Source: Jaltomata sinuosa (lineage: Eukaryota; Streptophyta; Magnoliopsida; Solanales; Solanaceae). Taken from it: a stretch of DNA of 64,000 bases. Below are positions 10,818-21,099 of the stretch, in pieces (the first letter of the stretch is position 1; each line of letters opens with the position of its first letter). The translations under genes and the position numbers were made by a program. The notes beneath the pieces are model-generated. The model was not told where the DNA came from. It worked only from the letters and a program-made list of their open reading frames with translations, and searched no databases. Where the stretch lies: assembly GCA_003996215.1 (NCBI GenBank), contig QJPP01003118.1:1-64000 (forward strand), written 5' to 3'.

Positions 10818-12116
10818 TGATGTGACGCTAATTTACGTCACTTTCGACTCCTTTTTACTAAGAACAATCGTACGTTTTCAAGCAACCATTGTTGTTTTTG
10901 ATGTTTTTATGTTGTATTTGTAGGAAATGGAAACAAACACGGAAACAGAAGGAAATACGCGAAAAACAACATTCTGCCTAAGAGTGACGGCCTGAGTGAC
11001 GGCCCGTCACAAGGCTGACGGTCCGTCACTGGGACCGTCAACTTAAGGCAGTGTTGCTGCCTAGCAGTGACGGCCCAGGCGACGGTCCGTCACTGTCTTG
11101 ACGGTCCGTCAAGCCTGGCGTCACGCTAAGGCAGAGCACTGGTCGGCGACCGCGTTTTTGCGGGATTCTAGCCCGTTTTGGATTGGTTTCTACACTCCTA
11201 TAAATACCCTATGTTAGGTTTGATTGTTATAGGAGGTCACCCATATTTAGAATAGTTTTTAGTCGTTTTTGAGAGCCAACAACACGTTTTTCGGAATCTG
11301 AATTCGTTGTTCTGAGTTCTTGGTTGTTTCTTGTCTTGGATTATTGAGAGTATTTCATCATTATTGTAGAATTCTTCTTTCCTTTATAATGAATTACTTC
11401 TTTTCTTTTCTTCGAGCATGCATTAACTAAAAACTCCCGCAACTGGGGTTGTGGGAGCCATGGCAAACGTAGCAATATAGATTCCGGGGAGCGTTGGGTT
11501 CGATTTATGTATTGTCACGTTGTTAATCATACTTTATGTCACGTTTTCTAGTGGGTTGCAAACATTAGAACATGCCTAGGTTTAATTTGCTTGAGAAAGA
11601 GATTAAAACCGGGAAAACTTGATTAACAACAAGGATTCGAGACTACAAACTCTCGTCTTAAAGGATTAATGCCGTAACTGGATTAGTCTACTTGATGTTA
11701 GGATTGAGAGCTAAAAAAGCACATCTTTTTGAGATCGAAAGAAGATAAAAGGAAATTTGTTTATTTGGTCGAGAGACGTTTAGACGATACAATTGACGCA
11801 ATCACATCGTGACACGCATATAGAAAGAACCCGGTTAAGCCTAGAATCGACATTGTTACAACTCCATGGTGAACACGTCCCTAGTTCATTCTCTCCTACT
11901 GATTTTTTCTCTTACATTATTGTTGCTTTTGTTCACGTTGATTTCAAAACCCCCCCTTTTACTTACCGGAAACTATTGACCATTAGTCACGTACTTCACT
12001 AAAGTCTTAATCTTCACCATATTCTCTGTGGGATTCGACCCCAACCTTGTTGGGTTCTTTACTTGACAACGATCGCTTACGCCTCGTTAATTTGAGGTGT
12101 AGTTTGAGCGTTATCA
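10818..12116 (+). repeat. LTR, second copy (Athila-like)
   Basis: Same ends as the first copy. It carries the TGACG cluster (10984-11123) and TATAAATA (11199-11206). Between about 11110 and 11660 it differs from the first LTR mainly by many one-base insertions and deletions, several in homopolymer runs, while neighbouring stretches are nearly identical. Confidence 0.85.
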
Positions 12117-12171
12117 GGGTGGTTGGTTGCAACACCACCTTCAATTCATGACCATCCCTTGTGTTTTCCTC

Positions 12172-12567
12172 TTATTTATCCCTTGCGTTCACAAAGCCTT
12201 GTTTCATGGATTGCACACTCTTCTCTTGGGTTTCTAGCGAGTCCAAGAGAGCTTGGAGCTGGGCATGTATGCCCTCTTCGCTTGCAAAGTCATGGTCCCT
12301 ATTAAGGTCACAAGCACCACTAGCAATATTGTTAGTACAAGAAGGGGGAGGGGGATGATCATCATTGGGGTATTCTCTCCAATGTCCATCACGACCACAA
12401 CACAAATAGCAATTGCGCCCATCATAGGAGCAAGAAGGAGAATACCTTCCTCTCCTAGGGCCAATTCTACACCTTCGTCCAAGGTGGGGTCCTCCACAAT
12501 AAACACAATAGTCGGGAATATAAATTGAGATGCAACTATCACCATTTTTAACATTCAAATAAGTCAT
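12172..12567 (-). CDS. Small Cys/His-rich ORF, retroelement leader protein, function unknown
   Basis: A 131-residue ORF starts with ATG at 12567, about 107 bases downstream of the primer site of a minus-strand element, the position expected for gag. It shows two Cys clusters: CVYCGGPHLGRRC near residues 21-33 (CX2CX3HX4C) and CYLCCGRDGH near residues 53-62 (CX2C...H without the final Cys). These resemble degenerate CCHC zinc knuckles, yet the usual gag capsid domain is absent. The C-terminal third (LQALLDSLETQEKSVQSMKQ) is likely helical. It is free of stops, unlike most frames here. It could be a small nucleic-acid-binding protein of a non-autonomous element, or the intact start of a truncated gag. 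Confidence 0.45.
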   Translation of the reverse strand: MTYLNVKNGDSCISIYIPDYCVYCGGPHLGRRCRIGPRRGRYSPSCSYDGRNCYLCCGRDGHWREYPNDDHPPPPSCTNNIASGACDLNRDHDFASEEGIHAQLQALLDSLETQEKSVQSMKQGFVNARDK

Positions 12568-12673
12568 GATGCCATCAACAAACTAAAACTAAATAAAAGA
12601 AAAACAACTATTCACAAAATGGAACTAGAGTAAGTTAACTAAATTTCTAAACTAACTCAATACGCCAAATTGT

Positions 12674-12691
12674 TCCCCGGCAAAGGCGCCA
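12674..12691 (-). other. Primer binding site, tRNA-Asp type, one mismatch
   Basis: The plus strand reads TCCCCGGCAAAGGCGCCA, differing from the consensus at one base (A for C). It sits four bases from the LTR edge at 12696 and shows that the LTR to its right is a 5' LTR read on the minus strand. Confidence 0.75.
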
Positions 12692-12695
12692 TTTT

Positions 12696-13165
12696 TGATA
12701 ATGCTCAAATCATGCTCTCCAAGTAGGAGGTCACGACGATCATCAGAGAAAAATAAAATTTATAATTCTCAATGAGTTTCGGGGTTGTACCCAAGGGAAC
12801 AATATAGTCATGATCGAGCTAACAAAGAATAAGAGCAACTTATTATAGTTCAATTAGCGGAAATAGGGAAAAGATATCTAAAAGGGGTGTTTTAGACTAC
12901 AAACTAAAAGATAAAAGAAAAAATCAAATAAAAGATAGATTGATCAATGGCTTTCATCTTGCTTTCACCAAGCAAGGATAACAAGGGAGAGTTGAGAATG
13001 GGAATTCAATTCATAATACTTGCACCCGGTTGACACCTAGCTAGTCTTGGTTAAAGGTATGCCTAACTGTTTCTCAACCAATCTAGCATATATCTTGTGT
13101 ATTTTCTCTTGAACTAACACGAGTAAGCGATAAACCAGCCGAATAACTTGGGTGAGTTGGGTTAT
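12696..13165 (-). repeat. 5' LTR of element D, left segment (U5 side)
   Basis: It starts TGATAATGC on the plus strand next to the primer site. It is interrupted at 13165 by the Athila-like element F and continues at 17643. The rejoined LTR would be about 1.4 kb. Confidence 0.75.
13161..13165. repeat. Target site duplication GTTAT, left copy
   Basis: An exact 5-bp match with 17638-17642 on the other side of element F. Confidence 0.85.
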
Positions 13166-14121
13166 TGATAACGCCCAAACTACACCTCGAATGAACGAAG
13201 CGTAAGTGGTCGTAGTCAAATATAGAACCCAACTAGGTTGGGGTCGAATCCCACAGAGAATATGGTGAGAATTAAGCCTTTAGTGAATTAGTTGACTGAT
13301 GGTCAATAGTTTCCGGTAAAAAGGGGGGGTTTTGTGTGATCAAATTGTAAACAAAACAAGCAATAATGTATGAGAAATAATCAGTAGGAGAATGAACTAG
13401 GGAAGTGTTTACCATGGCGTTGGTAACAATGTCGATTCTAGGCTTAATCGGGTTCTTTTTATATGCGTGTCACGATGTGATTGAATTAATGGTATCGTCT
13501 AAACGTTTCTCAACCAAATAGACGAATTTCCTTTTATCTTCTCTCGATCTCAAAAAGGTGTGATTTTAGATTTCAATCCTAAACATCAAGTAGATTAATC
13601 TAGTTACAGCATTAATCATAAGACGAGAGTTGGTAGTCTCGAATCCTCGTCGTTAATCAAGTTTCCCGGTTTTAATCTCTTTACTCAAGAAAATTTAACC
13701 TAGGCATGTTCTAATGTTTGCAACCACTAGAAAACGTTACACAATGTATGATTAACAACGTGACAACATATATATTGAACCCGACGCTACCCGGAATCTA
13801 TCTTGCTACGTTTGCCATGGCTCCCACAACCCTAGTTGTGGGAGTTTAATTAATCATGCTATAAAGAAAAGAGAAGAGAATTGTATTCATAATAAAGAGA
13901 AGGGATTCTTACAATATAATGAGAACAATCTTCAATAATCCAAGAACACGAAAAACCAAGATCCCAAGAACAATTCAAGAACACGAATTCAAGAAGAGAA
14001 AAACGTGTTTCTTTCTCTCAAAGTTTCGCTCAAATCTCTCCTAAAATTATTGTAAAAACGTGATTTGCATAATGAATAAAATAAACCTAACATAGGGTAT
14101 TTATAGGAGTCTAGGAAACAC

Positions 14122-14272
14122 AATCCCAAACGCATTAGGAATCCGAGAAACCAAATCCCAAACGCATTAGGAATCCGAGAAACCAAATCCCAAACGCATT
14201 AGGAATCCGAGAAACCAAATCCCAAACGCATTAGGAATCCGAGAAACCAAATCCCAAACACGGTAGGAATCC
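14122..14272 (-). repeat. 32-bp tandem repeat, four full copies plus a partial
   Basis: A 32-bp unit containing AATCCCAAACGCATTAGG recurs at 14122, 14154, 14186 and 14218, with a diverged partial copy from 14250. The partner LTR lacks the array, so it arose after insertion or during the last replication cycle. It lies between the TATA box and the TGACG cluster and so lengthens the promoter spacing. Confidence 0.85.
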
Positions 14273-14360
14273 TAATCGCGGGCTGCCTTGGTGCGACACT
14301 GCTTTGGTGTGATGGTTAATCGCGGGCTGCCTTGATGCGACACTGCTTTGGTGTGACGGT
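14273..14360 (-). repeat. 44-bp tandem repeat, two copies
   Basis: Units at 14273-14316 and 14317-14360, each containing TAATCGCGGGCTGCC, differ at a few bases. They directly adjoin the 32-bp array. Confidence 0.8.
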
Positions 14361-14455
14361 TTGGGTGACGGACCGTCACCACCTTGTTGGCTTGGGCTTG
14401 ATGGTCCGTCACGAGCTTGACGGTCCGTCACGAGCTTGACGGTCCGTCACTCTTA
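14361..14455 (-). promoter_or_regulatory. TGACG palindrome cluster in the 3' LTR of F
   Basis: Repeated GACGGACCGTC/GACGGTCCGTC words, including a tandem 'gagcttgacggtccgtcac' unit. This is the counterpart of 8081-8221. Confidence 0.6.
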
Positions 14456-14616
14456 TCCAGAATGCTCTTTTTGCTCGTATTTCCTTCCGTTTCCATGTTT
14501 GTCCCTATTTCCTGAAAACATAACATAAACCCATCAAAAACGACATGGTTGTTTGAAAACGCACGATTGTTCTTAGTTAAAAGGAGTCAAAACTGCCGTA
14601 AAATGGCGGCACATCA

Positions 14617-16301
14617 ACACCCTCAACTTAAAACGTTCGCTTGTCCTCAAGCAACATGACACAAAAACAATAAGACGACTCAACTAAGAAAACAAACTCG
14701 TGTCTCTAGCAACTCATGGTCATTCAACATCTTATTCCATTTTAAATCAAGCTCCCTCGTAGCACACAAATGTATGAAACACTAACTTGCAAGGATCCAA
14801 CCATGTCATTCCGATATGATAGAACATTCTACATACACACACGCAGCTATCCTAACAATCAATAGACAATACAGAAATCTTGGTGCCCTCACCACAAAGA
14901 AATCCCACACACACGATTTGGGACTAGGTAAGCGCTCACACTCACAAACGATTTCAAACAATGCACATGCAATACCATAGGCTTGCCCTTACTATTCTAT
15001 TTCAGTTCTTCAGAAAGCCGCTCAGGATCACTACAGGACTTGTTTAGGCTTGTAATGAGGCTTCGGGTGCAGGTAGGATACATTTAGGGGTTAGTGACTA
15101 AGCCCTCCTTGGAACTACCGACGTCTTATTACCACATAACTTACTTTGTCCATCCCTATTCACCTTTTTATTTCCTTCTTTCTAGCTACAGGTGCGACCT
15201 CTTTATTTTGACAATTCTTTTTATTGCTTTTTCGATCTTTTTCATCTCTTTTTTTTTTCTTTCTTTTCTTAGGCACACACCCGACTTTTCATTCTATTCA
15301 CCACCAATCTTCTCCATCCTCTTCTTCTTGTCATTCACCTCTGTAGTAGCCACTCTCAACTTAGGCTGATTACCTGAGTTGAGGTGCACAATGTCCATGG
15401 AAGGACCAGGGCCAAAACAGGGTTTACCTCTATAGTAGCCACCCTCAACTTAGGCTGATTGCCTGAGTTGAGGTGCACGATGTCCAAGGAAGGACCAGGG
15501 CCAAAATAGGGATTCAAAGTTAAACATGAATGGTGACAGGTTATTGAAAGAACAAGGTCAATTATGGCTCGAACAGGGATCAAAGGGGTTATTTATATTT
15601 GGACGGTCTTTTAGGTTAAGTGGACTGCACACAAAAAGGGCATGTGATCCTTTCCTAAGCAACCAAACTTCGAACTTAACAAAATAGACCGGGCAAGTTC
15701 TAGATGCATGCACAGAGTAAGAATTTATAACAATAATCTCACACACACTTGGCACCAAGAAACTATATCACTACCAACTATCAAAACAACCGCTCGGCTT
15801 AAGCATACTCATTCTAATCATAATCACACAATGACATTCAAGGATCCAGACAGTCAATCGTTTCAACATAAGTACAAAACCAGAAATTTTTTTTAAAGGG
15901 GCCTCGTTTTAGTTAACAAAAATGCCATGCTCATCACTATAGACACTAAAAAATTTAAAATAACAACCTAAACATGCCGGTTCTACTAGATAGCACACCG
16001 GAGGGAAAAGAAACACAGCAACAAAAACCCTCGGTGGTGACTCACAGGTTTTCCCACGAATTAATTAGACTATAATACAACAACAATTTATGGGTTGCCT
16101 CCCATACAGCGCCTGATTTAACGTCGCGGCGCGACGCGGGTGTCTTGATTACTCAGACTTCATCAAGACACCCCAGACTTAATAAACAACCGTATGCACA
16201 ACTATATACCCTATAATAAACAAAAACAACAAATAAAAGTAAAAGCAGGAAAGTATGACTAAGAGTCAAATAAACACACCAGACTTAATCAAAAATCGTA
16301 T
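14617..16301 (-). mobile_element. Internal region of F, non-coding conserved block
   Basis: It starts at the purine tract (minus strand, 14617-14635) and runs to the primer site. It corresponds to 9235-10817 and 54989-56340 and includes a duplicated segment at about 15345-15515 and a pyrimidine-rich stretch near 15230-15275. The ORFs at 15094-15369 and 15356-15583 come from low-complexity or duplicated DNA and have no recognisable domain. Confidence 0.7.
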
Positions 16302-16319
16302 TCCCCGGCAACGGCGCCA
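16302..16319 (-). other. Primer binding site of F, tRNA-Asp type
   Basis: TCCCCGGCAACGGCGCCA on the plus strand is a perfect complement of the tRNA-Asp-type consensus, five bases from the LTR. Confidence 0.85.
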
Positions 16320-16324
16320 CTTTT

Positions 16325-17637
16325 TGATAAAGCCTAAACTACACCTCGAATGAACGAAGCGTAAGCGGTCATAGTCAAATATAGAACCCAACTAGGTTGG
16401 GGTCGAATCCCACAGAGAATATGGTGAGAATTAAGCCTTTAGTGAATTAGTTGACTGATGGTCAATAGTTTCCGGTAAAAAGGGGGGTTTTGAAATCAAC
16501 GTGAACAAAAGCAACAATAATGTAAGAGAATAATCAGTAGGAGAGAATGAACTAGGGATGAATTCACCATGGCATTGTAACAATGTCGATTCTAGGCTTA
16601 ACCGGGTTCTTTCTATATGCGTGTCACGATGTGATTGCGTCAATTGTATCGTCTAAACGTCTCTCGACCAAATAAACAAATTTCCTTTTCTATTCTCTCG
16701 ACCTCGAAAAGATGTGCTTTTTAGCTTTCAATCCTAACATCAAGTAGCTTAATCCAGTTACGGCATTAATCATTAGACGAGAGTTGGTAGTCTCGAATCC
16801 TTGTTGTTAATCAAGTTTTCCCAGTTTTAAATCTCTTTACTCAAGCAAATTAAACCTAGGCATGTTCTAATGTTTGCAACCACTAGAAAACGTGACATAA
16901 AGTATGATTAACAACGTGACTACATGTAAATTGAACCCGTCGCTACCCGGAATCTATCTCGCTACTTTAGCCATGGCTCCCACAACCCTAGTTGCGGGAG
17001 TTTTAGTTACTCATGCTCGAAGAAGAAGAGAAAATAGTTGTATTCATAATAAAGGGAAGAAAAGTCTTACAATATAATGAAACAATCAATCTTCCAATAT
17101 CCAAGAACAAGAAATACCAAGAACTCACGAACGAATCAAGAACACGAGTTCAATACAAATGAACCGTGTTGTTTGATCTCAAAAATAACTAAAACGTGTT
17201 TTAAACTAATGGGTGAATGATCAATAAAATAAACCTATCATAGGGTATTTATAGGAGTAATAGAAGCCAAATCCAAAACGGGCTAGGAATCCCCAAAACG
17301 CGGGCAGCCGCTTAACGCCACTGCCTTAACTTGACGGCCAGGCTGACGGACCGTCAAGGCAGTGACGGACCGTCGCCTGGACCGTCACTGCTAGGCAGCA
17401 CCACTGCCTCAAGTTGACGGTCACTGTGACAGACCGTCACATATGTGACGGGCCGTCACTCAGGCCGTCACTCTTAGGCAGAATCCTCTTTTTCTCGTAT
17501 TTCCTTCCGTTTCCGTGTTTGTTTCCATTTCCTACAAATACAACATAAAAACATCAAAAACAACAATGGTTGCTTGAAAACGTACGATTGTTCTTAGTAA
17601 AAAGGAGTCGAAAGTGACGTAAATTGGCGTCACATCA
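16325..17637 (-). repeat. 5' LTR of element F
   Basis: Runs from TGATAAAGCC on the plus strand to CACATCA at 17637. The TATA box is TATTTATA at 17246-17253 (plus-strand reading), and a TGACG/CGTCA cluster at 17333-17470 lies upstream of it in element orientation. Confidence 0.85.
17333..17470 (-). promoter_or_regulatory. TGACG palindrome cluster in the 5' LTR of F
   Basis: Multiple GACGGACCGTC-type words lie about 80 bp upstream of the TATA box in element orientation, matching the arrangement at 8081-8306. Confidence 0.6.
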
Positions 17638-17642
17638 GTTAT
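17638..17642. repeat. Target site duplication GTTAT, right copy
   Basis: Exact repeat of 13161-13165. Confidence 0.85.
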
Positions 17643-18573
17643 CTCTAACCCCAACTCTTAAATGGGAGTTTCCGGCAACTAAGATATGTCTAGCCTTGAT
17701 CTAGAGTAGAAACCCCATATCCCCACTAATGAATCTTCCCGAATTCGAGAATTTCTCTCTCAAGCAAAAACTCAAATTAGCAAGCTAAGTCAATGTTTGC
17801 AACCATTGACTATAATTTCAAGCATGGAGGATTCAATAGACCCAAATAATAAAACAAGAACAAAATCTAAATATGAATTCAATATCCCAACAAGTATTAT
17901 CTCTAATACAAACTCCAAATCTCAAGTCAACAATACACCAATAAAATAGCAATTAAGAACAAGAGTTGAAGAATGAAAACTAAATATTTTACAATAAAGA
18001 GCATCCAAATCTTTACTCCTATGGTGTTTGTTGATGAACTTGCTCTCCAAGCTTGCCAAAAGTTCCAAATATTAGCCAAAGATTTGTCCCCAATCGGTTG
18101 AGGAGTCTTTTGTATCAATTGGGGTTTCCACAAAGGTGAAATGTCATTTCTTCACATTTTCACATTCAGGTAAAGTGAAGCACCATCGCACTAATACGAC
18201 GCTATCACGCTCAAGGGAATCATGCTGGTCAGCGCCATCGTGTTGTCTTAGCGCGATCACATCCTTGACTTTGACTGGCATTGACCACCTCTCTCTGTGG
18301 CGCTATTGCGCCGTCCCAACATGATCGCGCCCAAGCCTATCATCTGCCTTCAGCGCCATTGGCGCCCTTTTAGTGCGATTGCACTTTGTTGCCCAAAATT
18401 CTAGAATGTTCTCCATCTTGACTTAATTTCATTCGATTTTGCACCGATCACTTCTAAATCACATGCACCTGTATAATAGAAGCAAATCATGTCAAATGCC
18501 CTATTTTCTCTCAATTAGGATGCAAAAGTGTAAAATTAAAGGTTAAATAAGTAGGTAAATTACCGACTTATCA
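17643..18573 (-). repeat. 5' LTR of element D, right segment (U3 side)
   Basis: Continues 12696-13165 and ends TTACCGACTTATCA, which on the minus strand is the LTR start TGATAAGTCGG. The next bases (18574 on) are Tekay gag sequence, so element D inserted into that Tekay copy; a target duplication would be CCCAC, but its partner is not identified here. It contains a word cluster at 18180-18390. ORFs at 17927-18133 and 18136-18324 are not recognisable. Confidence 0.75.
18180..18390 (-). repeat. Cluster of AGCGCGAT-type palindromic words
   Basis: Repeated degenerate words built on TAGCGCGATCAC, CAGCGCCATTGGCGC and similar. The same vocabulary appears at 5890-6660. It sits about 200-390 bp from the LTR start. 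Confidence 0.55.
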
Positions 18574-18722
18574 CCCACCATCAGGCCAGTTACAGTGGCT
18601 CACAAATATGAGGTAGAGTCTACTTTGGTTGGGTTCAACATCAGCAGCATTTCCAGATGATCTAGCCTATTCAGGAGTCATTATAGATTACTGAGGGTCA
18701 GAGTAGTTAGAGTAGTCAGGGC

Positions 18723-19295
18723 ATGGTTCAGTTTTCTCATAGTGCACATTCCAGTTATTCAGACTACGGTGGCCAATCTAGTTCAATGGGTTCTTCTATT
18801 CGGAATTTAGCAGGCAGAGGTTGCTACGAGTGTGCTGAGTTAGTATACTTTGCTAGAGATTGTCCTCGAGTCAAAGATGGCAGCCAACGGGGTCAGTTGG
18901 TTCAGGTCCCCAAAGCTTCAGCACTAATGGCCAGAGGTGGTGCACAAGGTAGTAAAGGTGGTCCCCAGGGTACTCAAGGTTGTCCTCATTTTGGTAGATT
19001 CGGTGGACATGGAAGTTGGAGCCACATGTATGCATTTCTGGGCTATCCAGAAGCTGAAGCTTTAGATGTTGTCATCATAGGTATGCTCTGCATTTGTCAT
19101 CAATCAGCTTCTGCTTTGTTTGACTCGGGGTCTACATTCTTCTATGTGTTTTCTTATTATGCTACTCGTCTAGAGTCTGCTTGTGATTTATCACCTGTGC
19201 CTCTGCGTGTAACTATTCCAATAAGGGATTCTTTAGTAATAGATCATGTTTATCGGGCTTGTGTGGTGACTATTCTGGGTATGACATATGGGTAG
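18723..19295 (+). pseudogene. gag C-terminus with zinc knuckle and start of protease, broken
   Basis: A 190-residue open stretch. Near residue 35 it shows a CCHC-like knuckle, CYECAELVYFARDC, in which the His position is Tyr (copy 2 keeps GELGHFARDC). Gly- and Gln-rich linkers follow. Near residue 132 is the aspartic protease motif LFDSGST, with the catalytic Asp and flanking residues intact. A stop cuts the protease shortly after. It lies in frame order gag-protease ahead of the RT stretch at 19485. Neighbours and the knuckle context identify it with confidence; it cannot make a working protein. Confidence 0.7.
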
Positions 19296-19484
19296 ACCTG
19301 GTTGTGTTTGATATGGTTGATTTTGATATGATTTTAGGCATCGATTGGATGTCTCTCTACTATGCAGTCTTAGATTGCTTCACCAGGAACATTACTCTAG
19401 ATGCCTAGTATCCCTTCTATAGTATGGAAGGGTGTTGATAGCCACATGTCGAGAGGAGTTATATCTTTCTTGATCGCCCAATAG

Positions 19485-20114
19485 TTGGTTTGGAAGGGGT
19501 TGTTAGCCTATCTTGCATACGTTCGTGATACTAGTGCCACCATATCTTTGCTTGAGTCAATTCCTGTGGTTTGTGAGTATTCGTATGTGTTTCCTTCTCA
19601 TCTATTGAGTCATCCTCTTGATCATGATATTGACTTTAGTATTGATGTAAAGCCGCACACTCAACCCATTTCTATTCTGCCATATTGGATGGCACCAGCC
19701 AAGTTGAGGGAGCTTAAGGATCAGCTCCAGGATTTATTGAGTAGAGGATTGATCAGGCCTAATGTGTCTTTGTGGGGTGCTCCCATTCTATTTGTGAAGA
19801 AGAAGGACGGGTCAATGCATATCTGTATTGACTACAGGCAGCTGAATAAGGTGACTATTAAGAACAAGTATTTGATGCCACATATTGATAGTTTGTTTGA
19901 CCAGCTAAAGGGTGAGGTGTTGTTCTCTAGGATAGACTTAAGGTCCAGTTATCATCAATTGAGGATTAGAGTTGCGGACATCCCAAAGACTATATTTAGA
20001 ACTCGATATGGCCATTATGTGTTCCTAGTCATGTCTTTTAGGTTGACCAATGCTCCAACAGTAGTTATGGAGTTGATGAACCATGTGTTCAGAGCCTATC
20101 AAATTATTTCATGA
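19485..20114 (+). pseudogene. Reverse transcriptase fragment, Tekay-type
   Basis: A 209-residue open stretch with classic Ty3/gypsy RT blocks: a YWMAPAKLRELKDQL entry helix, RPNVSLWGAPILFVKKKDGS, DYRQLNKVTIKNKY and FSRIDLRSSYHQLRI, which holds the first catalytic Asp. It ends by frameshift just before the second motif. In the next frame (about 20108-20145) that motif reads VFIHD where active enzymes have FIDD, so a catalytic Asp is also lost. Copy 2 keeps FIDD at the same place. Confidence 0.8.
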
Positions 20115-21099
20115 TTGTGTTCATCCATGACATAGTGGTATATTCAAGGTGTAGGGAGGAGTTTGAGCAGCATCTGCGAGTTGTACTTTAGACTTTGCGA
20201 GACTATCAGTTTTATGCCTAATTCACTAAGTGAAAGTTTTGGTTTGAATCTATGAATTTTTAGGGCATGTGGTGTCCAAGGATGGGATTATGTTGGATCT
20301 GGCAAAGATTGCGATAGTTCGTGATTGTGCTAGGCCTACTTCTCATACCAAGGTTTGCAATTTTATTAGGTTGGTAGTTACTACAGACGATTTGTGGAGG
20401 GGTTTTCTTCTATAGTAGCTCCATTGACTAGACTGACTCTGAAAAATATCCCTTTCCAGTGGTCTGATGAGTGCAAGGCAAGCTTTCTGAAGCTTAAGGC
20501 CTTATTGACTTCAGCTCTGATTCTTACTCTTTCGGTCGAGGGTCAGGGGTTTACAGTGTATTTTGATGGTTTTGGTATTGGTTAGGGTGTTTATTGATAC
20601 AGTAGGATTGAGTTATTGCTTATGCTTCTAGATAGCTTAAGGTTTACGAGAGGAACTACCGCAGTCGTGACTTAGAGTTAGTGGCGATAGTCTTTGCGTT
20701 GAAGATTTAGAGGCATTATTTGTATGGTTTGCATTGTTATATTTTTACTGACCATCGTAGTCTACAATACATTTTCAGCTAGCAGGATCTAAATTTAAGG
20801 CAGAGTAGGTAGTTAGAGCTACTGAAAGACTATGACATTTCCATTATTTATCATCCGATCAAGGTAAATGTGGTGGCGAATGTCTTGAGCTGGAAGGAAG
20901 TGAGTATAGGTATCTTGGCATTCTTAGCAGTAGAGGAGCGACCTTTAGCTTTGGACATCCAGTCCTTGGCTAACAGGTTGGTTAGAATTGGTATTTCTGA
21001 GCTGGGCCATATTATTGTTTGTGTTGAGGCTAAATCTTACTTGTTAGAGAAAATTCGATTACAACAGTTTGAGGATTCAAGGTTAAGGATCATTTGTGA
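20115..21099 (+). pseudogene. RT thumb and RNase H region, heavily broken
   Basis: The stretch at 20394-20585 reads EGFSSIVAPLTRLT, the thumb-to-RNase H connection, and continues to a degenerate VYFDGFGIG at the first RNase H Asp (usually VYCDAS). 20640-20900 keeps fragments homologous to the YRSRDLELVAI and DHRSLQY blocks with several TAG codons. The integrase N-terminal region starts near 21060. Confidence 0.65.

Larger units (their letters stand above)
7109..12116 (+). mobile_element. Athila-like element without coding region, order internal-LTR-internal-LTR
   Basis: Two LTRs of about 1.3 kb (7914-9211 and 10818-12116) flank a 1.6 kb internal region that starts with a tRNA-Asp-type primer site and ends with a purine-rich tract. 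A further 0.8 kb copy of the 3' internal region (7109-7913), nearly identical to 10012-10817, precedes the first LTR. This is what is left when an array sharing LTRs loses its first LTR. There is no gag or pol, so the element depended on proteins in trans. No target duplication is evident: the right flank is GGGTG and the left flank ends GGGTTG. It appears to be inserted in older minus-strand retroelement DNA. Confidence 0.75.
12117..12695 (-). mobile_element. 5' internal end of a minus-strand LTR element (element D)
   Basis: Reading leftwards from the LTR at 12696, this holds the primer site, a leader of about 110 bases and a small Cys-rich ORF. It is cut off at 12116 by the Athila-like element. 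Whether 3272-7108 is the far part of the same element is unclear, because the LTR start at 3325 (TGATAAAGG) differs from that at 18573 (TGATAAGTCGG). Confidence 0.6.
13166..14616 (-). repeat. 3' LTR of element F
   Basis: Minus-strand ends are TGATGTG (14616) and GCGTTATCA (13166). At 1451 bp it is longer than its partner (1313 bp) because of tandem repeats at 14122-14360. The TATA box reads TATTTATA on the plus strand at 14098-14105. Confidence 0.85.
13166..17637 (-). mobile_element. Complete coding-free Athila-like element F with GTTAT duplication
   Basis: A 4.47 kb element with two LTRs (13166-14616 and 16325-17637), a tRNA-Asp primer site next to the right LTR and a purine tract next to the left LTR, so it reads on the minus strand. 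Perfect GTTAT repeats flank it. The 1.7 kb internal region contains no gag or pol and matches the non-coding 3' block of the gag-protease element E and of 9235-10817. It is a non-autonomous (LARD-like) member of that family, inserted in the LTR of element D. Confidence 0.9.

Noticed and set aside
12234..12554. 106-residue hydrophobic ORF, minus strand, and 12253-12528 plus
   Set aside because: Both are alternative frames of the Cys-rich ORF 12172-12567, which has the better start, position and motifs.
14122..14272. Regular 32-bp repeats that could recall a CRISPR array
   Set aside because: The units are contiguous without spacers, lie in a plant LTR, and are missing from the partner LTR; this is an ordinary tandem repeat.
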